From assembly GCF_003261055.1 (NCBI RefSeq), contig NZ_CP030073.1, positions 1,674,001 to 1,738,000 on the forward strand: a stretch of 64,000 bases of DNA. The letters run 5' to 3'. This document shows positions 17,123 to 26,924 of the stretch, in pieces. How positions within the stretch are numbered: the first letter of the stretch is position 1; every line of letters begins with the position of its first letter. Source of the DNA: Streptomyces cadmiisoli. GTDB taxonomy: Bacteria > Actinomycetota > Actinomycetes > Streptomycetales > Streptomycetaceae. Below the pieces are notes generated by a model, which was not told the origin of the DNA, did no database searches, and worked only from the letters and a program-made list of their open reading frames with translations. The translations under genes and the position numbers were made by a program.

Positions 17123-17468
17123 GGGCCCACCTTGCCAGGGTTCAACCGATTCTTCGACCGGATCAGATCTCGGGGACATCGGCCGGGCCGGGGAGGTCGT
17201 CGGGGTCCCGTCGGGGCGTCTCGGGCGTTCGGGTGACGGGCCGCGAGGCGGGTGCGGAGGCCGCGGCGGGACACGGTCGCGCGCGGGCCACGGCGAAGGT
17301 TCCGGTCGGTTCGCGCACCAGTTTCTCCCGGCTCGTCCAAGATTTTCGACACCATTGTCTGCTTCACTCTGCTGGGTCACGCAAACCGGGCGGAGGGAGA
17401 CGCAGAGTGACGGCACGGCCGGTGGCGACGGCGCCGGCAGCACAATGGGAGGAGAGGAGCGCACGCCC

Positions 17469-18890
17469 GTGGAGTGGTTCACCGCACCCGACTACTGGCT
17501 GAGCCGACTGGTCGTCCAGCGGTCCCTGGCCGCCGTGTACCTGTTCGCGTTTCTGACGGCGGCGCTCCAGTTCCGGGCGCTGATCGGCGCGCGAGGGATG
17601 CTGCCCGTACCGCGGTTCGTGGCGCAGGTGCCGTTCAAGCGGGCGCCGAGCCTGTTCCAACTCCACTACTCCGACCGCTTCTTCGCGCTGTGCGCCTGGT
17701 CGGGCTGCGCGGTGTCGGCCGCGCTGCTGGCGGGCCTGGACTCGCTGCTGCCGCTGTGGGGCGGCATGCTGCTGTGGCTCCTGCCGTGGGCGCTGTACCT
17801 GTCGATCGTCAACGTCGGCCAGACCTGGTACGGGTTCGGCTGGGAGTCGCTGCTGCTGGAGGTGGGCTTCCTCGCCGTGTTCCTCGGCAACGACGAGGTG
17901 GCGCCGCCCGTCGTGGTGCTGTTCCTGATGCGGTGGGTGCTGTTCCGCGTCGAGTTCGGCGCCGGTCTGATCAAACTGCGCGGCGACGCGTGCTGGCGGA
18001 AGCTGACGTGCCTGGACTACCACCACGAGACCCAGCCCATGCCGGGCCCGCTGAGCTGGTTCTTCCACCGTCTGCCCCGCCCGTTGCACCGGGTGGAGGT
18101 CGCCGCCAACCACGTCACGCAACTGGTGGTGCCCGTCCTGCTGTTCACCCCGCAGCCGGTGGCCTCGGCCGCCGCCGCCCTGATGATCGTGACGCAGCTG
18201 TGGCTCGTCCTGTCGGGCAACTTCTCCTGGCTGAACTGGATCACGATCGTGCTGGCCCTGTCCGCGGTGCGGTTCCCGGCCGCCCCGCCGCGGACGCCGG
18301 AAGCGCCGCTCTGGTACGTGGCCGTGGTCCTCGCGATCACCGCGCTGATCGCTCTCCTCAGCTACCACCCGGTGCGCAACATGCTCTCCCGCGGCCAGGT
18401 CATGAACCGCTCCTTCGACCCGCTGCACCTGGTGAACACCTACGGCGCGTTCGGCAGCGTGAGCCGGGTGCGCTACGAGGTGGTGATCGAGGGCACCGCC
18501 GACGACGTGCCGCACGAGGACTCGGACTGGCGTGAGTACGAGTTCCGGGGCAAACCCGGGGATCCTCGGCACTGGCCGCGCCAGTTCGCGCCGTACCATC
18601 TGCGGCTGGACTGGATGATGTGGTTCGCGGCGCTGTCGCCCGGGTACGCCGGCTCGTGGTTCGGGGCGCTGGTGGAGCGGCTGCTGGAGAACGACCGGGA
18701 CACCCTGCGGCTGCTGCGCCGCTCGCCCTTCCCGCCCGACGCACCGCCGCGCTACGTCCGCGCCCGACTGTTCCGCTACCGCTTCACGACCTGGCGCGAG
18801 CTGCGCGAGACGGGGGCGTGCTGGCAGCGGACGTACGTGCGGGAGTACCTGCCGCCGACCCGGCTGGCCGCGGCGGCTCAGAGGTCGTAG
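17469..18890 (+). CDS. Lipase maturation factor (LMF) family membrane protein
   Basis: A 473-residue protein with six or more membrane segments in the first 300 residues and a soluble C-terminal domain. The LMF pattern is clear: DYWLSRLVVQRSLAAVYL, VGQTWYGFGWESLLLEVGFL, FGAGLIKLRGDACWRKLTCL, and NTYGAFGSVSRVRYEVVIEG followed by a WREYEFRGKPGD segment. Eukaryotic LMF1 helps lipases fold in the ER. The bacterial homologues have no established role. I use GTG 17469 since GAGGAG lies nine bases upstream; the ATG at 17445 would put that ribosome site inside the gene. Its last 13 bases overlap the convergent lactonase gene. Confidence 0.88.
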   Translation: MEWFTAPDYWLSRLVVQRSLAAVYLFAFLTAALQFRALIGARGMLPVPRFVAQVPFKRAPSLFQLHYSDRFFALCAWSGCAVSAALLAGLDSLLPLWGGMLLWLLPWALYLSIVNVGQTWYGFGWESLLLEVGFLAVFLGNDEVAPPVVVLFLMRWVLFRVEFGAGLIKLRGDACWRKLTCLDYHHETQPMPGPLSWFFHRLPRPLHRVEVAANHVTQLVVPVLLFTPQPVASAAAALMIVTQLWLVLSGNFSWLNWITIVLALSAVRFPAAPPRTPEAPLWYVAVVLAITALIALLSYHPVRNMLSRGQVMNRSFDPLHLVNTYGAFGSVSRVRYEVVIEGTADDVPHEDSDWREYEFRGKPGDPRHWPRQFAPYHLRLDWMMWFAALSPGYAGSWFGALVERLLENDRDTLRLLRRSPFPPDAPPRYVRARLFRYRFTTWRELRETGACWQRTYVREYLPPTRLAAAAQRS

Positions 18891-19717
18891 ACACGTGCGG
18901 CGGTGCCCTCGAAGACCTCCGCGCGTTCCGCCTCCCCGAGACCGGCGGTCAACTCGCCCGCTGCGTCGATGACTTCGCGGTAGGACGCGGCCAGGACGCA
19001 CACCGGCCAGTCGGAGCCGAACATCAGCCGGCGCGGGCCGAAGGCGTCCAGGGCGACCTCGCCGTAGGGGCGCAGGTCGTCGACGGTCCAGGCCGCCGGG
19101 TCCGCCTCGGTGACCAGGCCCGACAGTTTGCAGACGGTGTTGGGCAGGGCGGCCAGCGCGCGGACTCCGGTGGCCCACGGCTCCCGCTCGCCGGAGGCGA
19201 TGCCGGGCTTGCCGAGGTGGTCCAGGACGAAGGTGAGTCCGGGGTGCGCGGCGACGGCCTCCACGCACGCGGGCAGTTGGTGGGGCCGCACGACCAGGTC
19301 GTACACCAGCCCCGCGGCGGCGACGGCGGCCAGCCCGCGGTGCACGTCGGGCCGCAGCAGCCACCGCGGGTCGGGCTCGCCCTGCACCTGGTGACGGACG
19401 CCCTTGAGGTACCGGCCGCCGGGGAGTTCGCGCAGCCGCGCCAGTTCGTCGGCGATGTCGGGGCGGGTCAGGTCCGTCCAGCCGACGACTCCGGCGACCA
19501 GGTCGTGCGCGGCGGCGAGGGCGAGGAACTCGGGTGTCTCCTCGGGGACCGTGACCGTCTGCACGAGCACGGTGCGGTCGACTCCGGCCGCCGCCGCCTC
19601 GGGTGCGAGGTCGGTGAGGGTGAAGTCGCGGCGCAGCGGCCGGAGCGCGGGGCCGGTGATCCAGTCCTGGTCCCGTACCGACAGGTCCCAGACGTGGTGG
19701 TGGGCGTCCACGGTCAC
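18878..19717 (-). CDS. Amidohydrolase, probable L-fuconolactonase
   Basis: A 279-residue metal-dependent hydrolase of the COG3618 type. It begins with the metal-binding motif VDAHHHVWDL and contains YLKGVRHQVQGE, FVLDHLGKPGI and FGSDWPVCVLAASY, which carry the later His/Asp ligands. Members open sugar lactones such as L-fucono-1,5-lactone or L-rhamnono-lactone. Its place in an operon with L-fuconate dehydratase makes L-fuconolactone the likely substrate. The GTG start overlaps the mutarotase stop by GTGA. It is the last gene of the eight-gene operon starting at 26818. Confidence 0.85.
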   Translation of the reverse strand: MTVDAHHHVWDLSVRDQDWITGPALRPLRRDFTLTDLAPEAAAAGVDRTVLVQTVTVPEETPEFLALAAAHDLVAGVVGWTDLTRPDIADELARLRELPGGRYLKGVRHQVQGEPDPRWLLRPDVHRGLAAVAAAGLVYDLVVRPHQLPACVEAVAAHPGLTFVLDHLGKPGIASGEREPWATGVRALAALPNTVCKLSGLVTEADPAAWTVDDLRPYGEVALDAFGPRRLMFGSDWPVCVLAASYREVIDAAGELTAGLGEAERAEVFEGTAARVYDL

Positions 19718-20028
19718 GGCAGCTCCCAGACGACGGGCAGGGCCGCGTCGGCGCCCCCGCCGGAGTAGTCGTGCACCACGTCGAGCAGTTCGGCCATCCG
19801 TGCCTGCCAGGCGACGTTGACGGGCAGTTCCTCCAGGGCGGCCAGGAGCCGGGCGTAGTCGGCGCACTCCACGACATGGAACAGCTCGTTCCCGCTGCGC
19901 CAGATCGTCCAGGAGGTGGCCCCGGCGGCCCGGACGGCCTGTGTGAGTTCCTCGGGGACCTCGCGGTGGGCGGCCTCGTAGGCGGCGACGCGGTCCGCGC
20001 GGACCCTGGTGTGCAGCGCGACTCTCAT
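19714..20028 (-). CDS. L-rhamnose/L-fucose mutarotase (DUF718)
   Basis: A 104-residue protein matching the RhaM family: RVALHTRVRADRVAAYEAAH, then GATSWTIWRSGNELFHVVE and the C-terminal LLDVVHDY. These enzymes interconvert alpha and beta anomers of 6-deoxy sugars, supplying the form used by the dehydrogenase. In the oxidative fucose cluster of Xanthomonas a mutarotase of this family acts on L-fucose (from memory of that pathway). It is coupled on both sides by four-base overlaps, ATGA with the aldo/keto reductase and GTGA with the lactonase. Confidence 0.85.
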   Translation of the reverse strand: MRVALHTRVRADRVAAYEAAHREVPEELTQAVRAAGATSWTIWRSGNELFHVVECADYARLLAALEELPVNVAWQARMAELLDVVHDYSGGGADAALPVVWELP

Positions 20029-21020
20029 GACGGCTCCTCGGTCCGGTCGGCGGGCACCGGGGCCTCGGGCGGCAGCAGGCCCGTCTCGCGCAGCTCCCGC
20101 CAGAAGGAGGGCGGGGGCGGCCGGTGGAACTGCTCGGCGCAGTCGTCCACCTCGGCGGCCGAGCGCGCCCCGACCAGGACGCTCGCCACGGCGGGGTGGG
20201 CGGCGCAGAAGGCCAGGGCGGCGGCCCGCAGGGTCGTGCCGTGTCCCTCGGCCACGGATTTCAGGCGCAGCGCGCGGCCGAGCAATTCGGGCGGCGCGGC
20301 GGCGTAGTTGTAGGTGGAGCCGGGTCTCGGGTCGGCGAGGAGGCCGGAGTTGAAGGCGCCGCCGATGACGACCGAGGTCCCGCGGCGCCGCGCGGCGGGC
20401 AGCAGTTCGGTGAGCGCGCTCTGGTCGAGCAGGGTGTAGCGGCCGGCGCACAGCACCACGTCGACGTCGGTGTCCTCGACGAATCGGGTCAGCAGGGCGG
20501 TCTGGTTCATGCCGGCCCCGATCGCGCCGACCACGCCCTGCGCGCGCAGTTCCTCCAGCGCCGGGTAGCCCTCGCGGAAGGCCTGCTCGGCGTGGTCGTC
20601 GGGGTCGTGCAGATAGACGACGTCCACGCGGTCGACGCCGAGCCGTTCCAGGCTCGCCTCCAGGGTGCGGCGGATGCCGTCGGCGGTGAAGTCCCACACC
20701 CTGCGGTGGGTGGCCGGCACGGCGAAGCCGTTCGCCAGGTCGTCGCCGATGCCGTCGGCCGGTTCCAGGCGGCGGCCGACCTTGGTGGAGATCGTCGTCC
20801 CGGACCGCGGGTACTGCCTCAGGGCTTCGCCGAGGCGGCGTTCGGACAGGCCGAGGCCGTAGTGCGGGGCGGTGTCGAAGTAGCGGATGCCCCGGCGCCG
20901 GGCGGCGGCGACCGCCTCGTGCGCCTGCTCGTCGGTGACCGCCGTGTAGAGGTTGCCGATCCCGCCGCCGCCGAAGGCGAGGGGGCCGACCTCGACGCCG
21001 CTGCGGCCGAGGGTGTTCAC
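20025..21020 (-). CDS. Aldo/keto reductase, probable L-fucose dehydrogenase
   Basis: A 331-residue AKR. The catalytic Asp-Tyr pair lies in RYFDTAPHYGLGLSERRLG, with Lys in TISTKVGRRL and His in DVVYLHDPDDHAE. The C-terminal SVLVGARSAAEV is the NAD(P)-binding region of this branch. The branch includes D-threo-aldose/L-fucose dehydrogenases that oxidise the sugar to its lactone. The neighbours (mutarotase, lactonase, L-fuconate dehydratase) support L-fucose as substrate. The GTG start overlaps the stop of the SDR gene by four bases; the N-terminal [18 protein letters not shown] is normal for the family. Confidence 0.85.
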   Translation of the reverse strand: MNTLGRSGVEVGPLAFGGGGIGNLYTAVTDEQAHEAVAAARRRGIRYFDTAPHYGLGLSERRLGEALRQYPRSGTTISTKVGRRLEPADGIGDDLANGFAVPATHRRVWDFTADGIRRTLEASLERLGVDRVDVVYLHDPDDHAEQAFREGYPALEELRAQGVVGAIGAGMNQTALLTRFVEDTDVDVVLCAGRYTLLDQSALTELLPAARRRGTSVVIGGAFNSGLLADPRPGSTYNYAAAPPELLGRALRLKSVAEGHGTTLRAAALAFCAAHPAVASVLVGARSAAEVDDCAEQFHRPPPPSFWRELRETGLLPPEAPVPADRTEEPS

Positions 21021-21784
21021 GGCCGTGCCGCCGGACGCAGCCGCAGCCCGTGCATGCCGCCGTCGACGGCGAGGACGGTGCCGGTGGTGGCGCCGGACAG
21101 CGGACTGGCCAGATGGGCGATGGCGCCGGCGACCTCGGCCGGCGTGACCAGGCGGCCGGTGGGCTGGCGGGCCCGGAGCGCGGCGCGTTCGGCCGCCGGG
21201 TCGTCGGCGGCGTCGAGGAGACGGGCGATCCACGGGGTGTCGACGGTGCCGGGATTGACGCAGTTGACCCGGATGCCCTCGCGGACGTGGTCGGCGGCCA
21301 TGGCCAGGGTGAGGGACTGGACGGCGCCCTTGGAGGCGCTGTACAGGGCGCGTTGCGGCAGTCCCGCGGTGGCGGCGATGGAGCAGGTGTTCACGATCGC
21401 GGCGCGGGACGAGGCCCGCAGGTGGGGCAGGGCGGCCCGGGTGCAGCGGACCATGCCGACGACGTTGACGTCCAGGACGCGATGCCATTCGGCGTCGTCG
21501 TTGTCCTCGACGGTGCCCTGGGCGCCGATGCCGGCGTTGTTGACCAGGACGTCGAGCACGCCCTGTCCGCCGAGGTCGGTGACCGCGGCGGCGATCGCCT
21601 CGCGCACCGAGGCGTCGTCGGTCACGTCGGCGGCGTAGGCCAGCAGGGGCTTGTCGACCGTCGAGGGGTCCAGGTCGAGGACGGCGACCCGGGCGCCCCG
21701 TCCGGCCAGCAGTTCCGCGGTGGCCCTGCCGATGCCGGAGGCGCCGCCCGTCACCAGGGCCCTCATGCCGTCGAAGTCGTTCAT
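21017..21784 (-). CDS. SDR oxidoreductase, probable 2-keto-3-deoxy-L-fuconate dehydrogenase
   Basis: A 255-residue classical short-chain dehydrogenase. The cofactor motif is [10 protein letters not shown], the structural motif VNNAGIG, the catalytic residues are Ser (NTCSIAA) and Tyr-Lys (YSASKGA), and Asp after the second strand (VLDLDPS) predicts NAD preference. In the oxidative fucose route an SDR of this kind oxidises 2-keto-3-deoxy-L-fuconate to the 2,4-diketo acid. The diketo-acid hydrolase that would finish the pathway is not encoded beside it. Translation is coupled to the dehydratase upstream (ATGA) and the AKR downstream (GTGA). Confidence 0.82.
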   Translation of the reverse strand: MNDFDGMRALVTGGASGIGRATAELLAGRGARVAVLDLDPSTVDKPLLAYAADVTDDASVREAIAAAVTDLGGQGVLDVLVNNAGIGAQGTVEDNDDAEWHRVLDVNVVGMVRCTRAALPHLRASSRAAIVNTCSIAATAGLPQRALYSASKGAVQSLTLAMAADHVREGIRVNCVNPGTVDTPWIARLLDAADDPAAERAALRARQPTGRLVTPAEVAGAIAHLASPLSGATTGTVLAVDGGMHGLRLRPAARP

Positions 21785-23178
21785 GCCGCGTGCCCCTTCT
21801 TGTTCTCGTGGAGCTTGTCGTCCTTGTTCTCGGGGTTCCCGTGGAGCGTGTCGTCGAGGTCCGCGGCCCAGAAGGTGCCGCCGGGAAACGTGTACCGCGC
21901 GATGGACTCGGGGCGCATCGCGGCGGAGAAGCCCGGCCGGGTGGGTGCCGCGTAGTGGCCCTCGCGGATCACGACCGGATCGAGGAAGTGCTCGTGCAGA
22001 TGGTCGACGTACTCGATGACCCGGTCGTCGGTGGTGCCGGAGACGGCCACGTAGTCGAACATCGACAGGTGCTGGACGAGTTCGCACAGGCCCACCCCGC
22101 CCGCGTGCGGGCAGACCGGGACGCCGAACTTCGCGGCCAGCAGCAGGATGGCGAGGTTCTCGTTGACTCCGCCGACGCGGGCCGCGTCGAGCTGGAGGAC
22201 GTCGATCGCGCCGGCCTGCAGGAGTTGCTTGAAGACGATCCGGTTGTGGGCGTGCTCGCCGGTGGCGACCCTGACCGGGGCGACGGCGCGGCGGATCGCC
22301 GCGTGGCCGAGGACGTCGTCGGGGCTGGTGGGCTCCTCGATCCAGTACGGGTCGAACTCGGCGAGGGCCTTGGTCCAGCGGATCGCCTCCTCGACGTCCC
22401 AGCGCTGGTTGGCGTCGATCGCCAGCCGGATGCCCGGTCCGACGACGCCGCGGGCGACCCGGCAGCGGCGGATGTCGTCGGCGAGGTCCGCGCCGACCTT
22501 GAGCTTGATCTGCCGGAATCCGTCGGCGACCGCCCGGGCGGCGAGCCGGGACAGCTTGGCGTCGTCGTAGCCGAGCCAGCCGGCGGACGTGGTGTAGGCG
22601 GGGTAGCCCCGTTCCAGGAGCCGGGCGCGCCGCTCGTCGGCGCCCTGCCGTCCCCGGCTCAGGAGGGACAGCGCCTCACCCGGCGTCAGGGCGTCGGTGA
22701 TGTACCGGAAGTCGATCTGGCGCACCAGCCACTCGGGGTCGGCGTCGGCGAGCAGCCGCCACAGCGGCTTGTGCGCGCGCTTGGCGGCGAGGTCCCACAC
22801 GGCGTTGAGGACCGCCCCGATCGCCATGTGCATCACCCCCTTCTCCGGCCCGAGCCAGCGCAACTGGCTGTCGCCGACCAGGGCGCGGTTCAAGGTGCCC
22901 GGGTCGGCGCACAGCTCGTCGACGGACAGCCCGACCACATGCCCGCGCAGCGCCTCGATCGCGGCGACCTGGACCTCGTTGCCCCGCCCGATGGTGAAGG
23001 TGAACCCGTGCCCCTCGTGCCCGTCCTCGGCGTCGGTGCGCAGCACGACGTACGCCGCCGAGTAGTCGGGGTCCGGGTTCATCGCGTCGGAGCCGTCGAG
23101 CTCGCGCGAGGTGGGGAAGCGGATGTCGTGGGTCTCGACCGCGGTGACGCGGGCGGGAGACGCGGGAGACGGGGACAC
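21781..23178 (-). CDS. fucD: L-fuconate dehydratase (enolase superfamily)
   Basis: A 465-residue mandelate-racemase-type enolase. The family-specific N terminus [20 protein letters not shown] and [14 protein letters not shown] are diagnostic for L-fuconate dehydratase/ENOSF1. The barrel has KLKVG (Lys base), [17 protein letters not shown] and ATGEHAHNR as acid/base and magnesium ligands, and [15 protein letters not shown] near the end. It dehydrates L-fuconate to 2-keto-3-deoxy-L-fuconate. This is the gene that identifies the operon's substrate. The start is a GTG at 23178 after a weak GGAAAGG. The C-terminal tail is Lys/Asn-rich ([13 protein letters not shown]), unusual against its neighbours. 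Confidence 0.92.
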   Translation of the reverse strand: MSPSPASPARVTAVETHDIRFPTSRELDGSDAMNPDPDYSAAYVVLRTDAEDGHEGHGFTFTIGRGNEVQVAAIEALRGHVVGLSVDELCADPGTLNRALVGDSQLRWLGPEKGVMHMAIGAVLNAVWDLAAKRAHKPLWRLLADADPEWLVRQIDFRYITDALTPGEALSLLSRGRQGADERRARLLERGYPAYTTSAGWLGYDDAKLSRLAARAVADGFRQIKLKVGADLADDIRRCRVARGVVGPGIRLAIDANQRWDVEEAIRWTKALAEFDPYWIEEPTSPDDVLGHAAIRRAVAPVRVATGEHAHNRIVFKQLLQAGAIDVLQLDAARVGGVNENLAILLLAAKFGVPVCPHAGGVGLCELVQHLSMFDYVAVSGTTDDRVIEYVDHLHEHFLDPVVIREGHYAAPTRPGFSAAMRPESIARYTFPGGTFWAADLDDTLHGNPENKDDKLHENKKGHAA

Positions 23179-23215
23179 GTAGGGCCTTTCCGTAGGTGAC
23201 GGGGGATCCGGCGGT

Positions 23216-24244
23216 TCAGTCCTGGGCGCGGCCCGTGGTGACCCGGGCGATCATGAGGGCGACCAGGATGATTCCGCCGTAGATGGCCTGGATCCAGAAG
23301 GACGGCACCTGGGCGAGGGTGAGCAGGTTCTGCACGACTCCGAGCAGGAGTACGCCGGTGAGCGCGCCGAACATGGTGCCCCGGCCGCCGTCGAGGCTGA
23401 TGCCGCCGATCACCGCGGCCGCGAACACGGTGAAGATCATGTTGTTGCCCTGGTTGGCGCTGATCGCGCCGACGTACCCGGTCTGCATGATTCCGCCGAC
23501 GGCGGCGAGGGTGCCGGCGACGACGAACACGCCGAGCATGACCCGCTCCACCCGGATGCCGGCCGCGCGGGCCGCGTCCGCGTTGCCGCCGATGGCGTAC
23601 AGGGCGCGGCCGACGCGGTGGTACCTCAGCACCAGTCCGACGGCGGCGAAGGCACCGGCGGCCACCCACACCGACAACGGGACGGTCAGGAACGTGGTCG
23701 TGGCCAGCGCGTAGAACGCGTCGGGCATGCCGAACAGGGTCTTGCCCTTGGTGGCGCCGACCAGCAGTCCGCGCAGCACGATCAGCATCGCGAGCGTCAC
23801 GATGAACGCGTTGAGCCGGAACTTCACCACCAGGACGCCGTTGAAGGCACCGACCGCCGCCCCCACCAGGAGGACGGCGAGCAGCGCCGGCGCGGCGGAC
23901 AGCTCGGTGCCCCAGCCGGACTGGGCGACCGGCAGCACGAGCAGCGCTCCGACGGCGGGCGCGATGCCGACGACCGACTCCAGCGACAGATCGAACTTGC
24001 CGGTGATCAGGACCAGCGACTCGGCGAGCACCACCATGGCGAGGGCGGCGGACGCGCCCAGGATGGAGATCAGGTTGCGTTCGGTGAGGAACGAGTCGTT
24101 CACCACCGCGCCGAGCACCATGAGCAGCACCAGCGCGGGCAGCAGGGCCAGTTCGCGGGCTCGGCGGAGCAGCACCGTCCTGGCCTGGCCCGCGGCGGCG
24201 GTGCGCGGGGGCGCCGCCGCCGGGGCGGCCTTGGTGTCAGCCAT
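23216..24244 (-). CDS. ABC sugar transporter permease (RbsC family)
   Basis: A 342-residue inner-membrane permease with nine to ten predicted segments and a 25-residue hydrophilic Ala-rich N terminus. The RbsC family loop is visible ([20 protein letters not shown], then [33 protein letters not shown]). It would form the membrane channel for the sugar bound by the lipoprotein at 25742, most likely L-fucose or a fucose-containing sugar. Its ATG overlaps the ATPase stop by eight bases. The dehydratase gene starts 37 bases after its stop. Confidence 0.9.
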   Translation of the reverse strand: MADTKAAPAAAPPRTAAAGQARTVLLRRARELALLPALVLLMVLGAVVNDSFLTERNLISILGASAALAMVVLAESLVLITGKFDLSLESVVGIAPAVGALLVLPVAQSGWGTELSAAPALLAVLLVGAAVGAFNGVLVVKFRLNAFIVTLAMLIVLRGLLVGATKGKTLFGMPDAFYALATTTFLTVPLSVWVAAGAFAAVGLVLRYHRVGRALYAIGGNADAARAAGIRVERVMLGVFVVAGTLAAVGGIMQTGYVGAISANQGNNMIFTVFAAAVIGGISLDGGRGTMFGALTGVLLLGVVQNLLTLAQVPSFWIQAIYGGIILVALMIARVTTGRAQD

Positions 24245-25745
24245 GGTCCACTCCTTCGATGGAGGCGATCAGCTCGTGGTCGTGCCAGCCGGCCGGGTGC
24301 TCGGCGACGACCCTGCCGTGGAAGAGGACCAGGACGCGGTCGCAGCGGCGCAGGTCGTCGAGTTCGTCGGAGACGACGAGCACGGCGGTGCCGTCCTCGC
24401 GGGCACTGTCCATCCGGGCGAGCAGCGACTCCTTGGACTTCACGTCGACACCGGCGGTGGGGTTGATGAGCACCAGCAGGCGCGGGTCGGAGGCGAGCGC
24501 GCGGGCCATGACGACCTTCTGCGCGTTCCCCCCGGACAGGTCGGACACCGGCTGGTCGGCGCCCTCGGTGTGGATGTCGAGGCGGTCGATCAGCTCGCCG
24601 GCGACCCGGCGCCGGCGGTCGGTGCCGACGAAGCCGTACCGGCCGAGCCGGTCCAGGACGCTCAGGGTGGCGTTGTCGCCGACGGTCATGCCGGCGATCA
24701 GGCCCTGGTCGTGCCGGTCCCGCGGGACGCAGCCGACGCCCGCCGACAGAGCGGCCCGTACGTCGCCGAACGGCAGCTCCACGCCGTCCAGTCGGGCGCT
24801 GCCCGCGGTCGGGGTGTGCAGTCCGGCGAACGTCTCGGCCAGTTCCGTCTTGCCGCTGCCGCTGATCCCGGCGAGTCCGACGACCTCGCCCCGGCGCACG
24901 GTGAGGTCGACGTTCTCGTACGCCGGTGAGCTCAGCCCTTGCGCGCGGAGCACCACGGGGGCGTCCGCGGGCACCTCGGCGCGGGCGCGCCCGCGCGTCT
25001 CGGCGACCGTCTCCCCGGCCATCGCCTCCACCAGGGCCTGGCGCGGGAGTTCGGCGACGGGGGCGGTGGTGATCCAGCGGGCGTCGCGCAGCACGGTCAC
25101 GGCCTGGCAGACCTCGTAGACCTCCTGGAGGTGGTGCGAGATGAACAGGAAGGTGACGCCGGAGTCCTGGAGCGCCCGCATGCGGGTGAACAGCCGCTCG
25201 ATCTCCCGGTTGTCGAGCTGGGCGGTGGGCTCGTCGAGGATGATGAACCGGGCGCCGAAGCTGAGCGCCCGGGCGATCTCCACCATCTGGCGGTCCTCGA
25301 CCCTGAGGTCCGCGGTGCGGGCCTCGGGGTCGACGCGCACGTCCCAGGTGGCGAGGAGTTCGGCGGCCTCGGTCCGGAGCCTGCGCCAGCTGATCAGGCC
25401 GCCGCGGCCCTGGGGCTGGCGGTTGATGAACAGGTTCTCGGCGACCGTCAGCTCGGGCACGACGGTCGGCTTCTGGTAGACGCAGGCCACCTTGCGGCGC
25501 CACGCGTCGCGGTCGGACAGCGGGGGTGCGGGGGCACCGTCGAAGACGACGGTGCCCTCGTCGGCCGCCTGGAGTCCGGTGAGCACGGCGACCAGGGTGG
25601 ACTTCCCCGCGCCGTTGCGGCCGACGAGCGCGTGGGACTCGCCGGGCCGGACCGTGAGCCGGCCGTCCTGGAGGGCGACGGTGGGACCGTAGCGCTTGAC
25701 GATCCCCCGTGCCTGGACGAGTGGGATGTTCGACGGGGTGCTCAT
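24237..25745 (-). CDS. ABC sugar transporter ATPase, two-domain (RbsA family)
   Basis: A 502-residue protein with two fused nucleotide-binding domains. The first has Walker A GRNGAGKST, signature region VEDRQMVEIARAL and Walker B FIILDEPTAQ. The second has Walker A GISGSGKTE, signature LSGGNAQKVVMARAL and a degenerate Walker B LLVLINPTAGVDV, where Asn replaces the usual Asp-Glu or Glu. That loss in the second site is common in RbsA-like ATPases. It powers uptake with the permease downstream and is linked to the binding-protein gene by an ATGA overlap. Confidence 0.92.
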   Translation of the reverse strand: MSTPSNIPLVQARGIVKRYGPTVALQDGRLTVRPGESHALVGRNGAGKSTLVAVLTGLQAADEGTVVFDGAPAPPLSDRDAWRRKVACVYQKPTVVPELTVAENLFINRQPQGRGGLISWRRLRTEAAELLATWDVRVDPEARTADLRVEDRQMVEIARALSFGARFIILDEPTAQLDNREIERLFTRMRALQDSGVTFLFISHHLQEVYEVCQAVTVLRDARWITTAPVAELPRQALVEAMAGETVAETRGRARAEVPADAPVVLRAQGLSSPAYENVDLTVRRGEVVGLAGISGSGKTELAETFAGLHTPTAGSARLDGVELPFGDVRAALSAGVGCVPRDRHDQGLIAGMTVGDNATLSVLDRLGRYGFVGTDRRRRVAGELIDRLDIHTEGADQPVSDLSGGNAQKVVMARALASDPRLLVLINPTAGVDVKSKESLLARMDSAREDGTAVLVVSDELDDLRRCDRVLVLFHGRVVAEHPAGWHDHELIASIEGVDHG

Positions 25746-26818
25746 CCGACCGTGTTGCCCCACAGCTCGGGGTCGTCGACGTTGTCCTTGGTCACCAGCG
25801 GCGCGGGCAGCTGGTCCTCCAGGTTTCCGCTGGGCAGCCGGACGATCTCGGAGCCGTGGTCGGTCGGCCCGGGCTCGAACTTCTTCCCCTCCATGGCCGC
25901 CTTGATGTAGTACATGCCGTACTTCGCGTACAGGTCGGCCGGCTGGGAGACGGTGGCGTCGATCTCGCCCTTGCGGATGGCGTCGTACTCCTGCGGGATG
26001 CCGTCGTTGGAGACGATCGTGATGTGGCCGTCCTGGCCGGCCTTCTTCAGCATGCCCTTGGCCTTGAGGGTCTGGAGGGTGGGCGCGAGGTAGACGCCGC
26101 CCGCCTGCATGTAGATGCCCTTGATGTCGGGGTTGGCGTTGAGCAGTGTGTCCAGCTTGGCGGCGGCCGTGTCGGACTCCCACTTGGCCGGGATCTCCAG
26201 CACCTTCAGCTTCGGGAAGTTCTCCTTCACGCAGGTGCGGAACGCCTCCGAGCGCTCGCGGCCGTTGACCGAGGCGAGGTCGCCCATGATCTGCACGACC
26301 TTGCCGGAGGTGATGTGCTCACCGAGGTACTGGCAGGCCTTCTCGCCGTACGCCACGTTGTTCGCGCGGACCACCATCGCGACCTTGCCCTGGTCGGGCG
26401 CCACGTCCACCGCGACGACCGGGACCCCCTTGCGCTCGGCCTGGTCGAGTCCGGCCTCGATCGCGGCGCTGTCCAGCGGTGCCACGACAAGACCGCGCAC
26501 GCCCTGGTTGAGCTGGTTGTTGATGTCGGTGATCTGCTGCGAGGGGTCGCTGTTGGAGTTGACCGTCTTCAGGGCGTCGACGCCCTCGGAGTCGGCCATC
26601 TTCGGCACGTAGTCGTTGTAGGACTGCCAGAACGGCGAGGTGAGCAGCGGCAGGATCACCCCCACCTTGCCGGTGCCGTCGCCCCCGGCGGTGGTGGCGC
26701 CGGTGTCCTTGGTGCTGCCGCATGCCGTCAGGACGAGGGCGGCGCAGACGGCCGCAGCCGCCGCGCGCGGGGTCCCTCGCCCGTACCGCCGTCCGTTGCG
26801 CACTGTTCCGTGGGCCAT
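25742..26818 (-). CDS. Sugar-binding lipoprotein of the RbsB type (first gene of the fucose operon)
   Basis: A 358-residue exported lipoprotein: a basic N terminus, a hydrophobic core and the lipobox LTACGS. The mature part is a periplasmic-binding-protein-1 fold (VGVILPLLTSPFWQSYNDYV, then RGLVVAPLDSAAIEAG, GVPVVAVDV and HITIVSNDGIPQEYDAI), as in ribose and other monosaccharide receptors. It would deliver L-fucose to the importer. I chose ATG 26818 because AGGAG sits eight bases upstream; the ATG at 26833 would swallow it. A FadR-type half-operator lies about 48 bases before the start. Confidence 0.9.
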   Translation of the reverse strand: MAHGTVRNGRRYGRGTPRAAAAAVCAALVLTACGSTKDTGATTAGGDGTGKVGVILPLLTSPFWQSYNDYVPKMADSEGVDALKTVNSNSDPSQQITDINNQLNQGVRGLVVAPLDSAAIEAGLDQAERKGVPVVAVDVAPDQGKVAMVVRANNVAYGEKACQYLGEHITSGKVVQIMGDLASVNGRERSEAFRTCVKENFPKLKVLEIPAKWESDTAAAKLDTLLNANPDIKGIYMQAGGVYLAPTLQTLKAKGMLKKAGQDGHITIVSNDGIPQEYDAIRKGEIDATVSQPADLYAKYGMYYIKAAMEGKKFEPGPTDHGSEIVRLPSGNLEDQLPAPLVTKDNVDDPELWGNTVG

Positions 26819-26859
26819 CTGCCAGCTCCTCATCGAGCGCGATCGAGCAGTTGCCCGCA

Positions 26860-26887
26860 TATTTATCAGACCACTTCGCGCCCACAA
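26860..26887 (-). promoter_or_regulatory. Candidate promoter of the fucose operon with an internal operator half-site
   Basis: On the minus strand, TTGTGG (26887-26882) and TAAATA (26865-26860) are 16 bases apart. Between them lies AGTGGTCTGA (26875-26866), nine of ten bases identical to the palindrome in front of the regulator gene. A repressor bound here would block the promoter. The elements were found by eye. Confidence 0.45.
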
Positions 26888-26924
26888 CACCCTCGGGAGC
26901 CGAAATTCTGCGACATTCGGCCGT

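Noticed and set aside
22088..22400. Upstream extension of the SDR gene inside the dehydratase gene
   Set aside because: ATG 21784 overlaps the dehydratase stop as ATGA and gives the normal SDR N terminus; the extension is out-of-frame dehydratase sequence.
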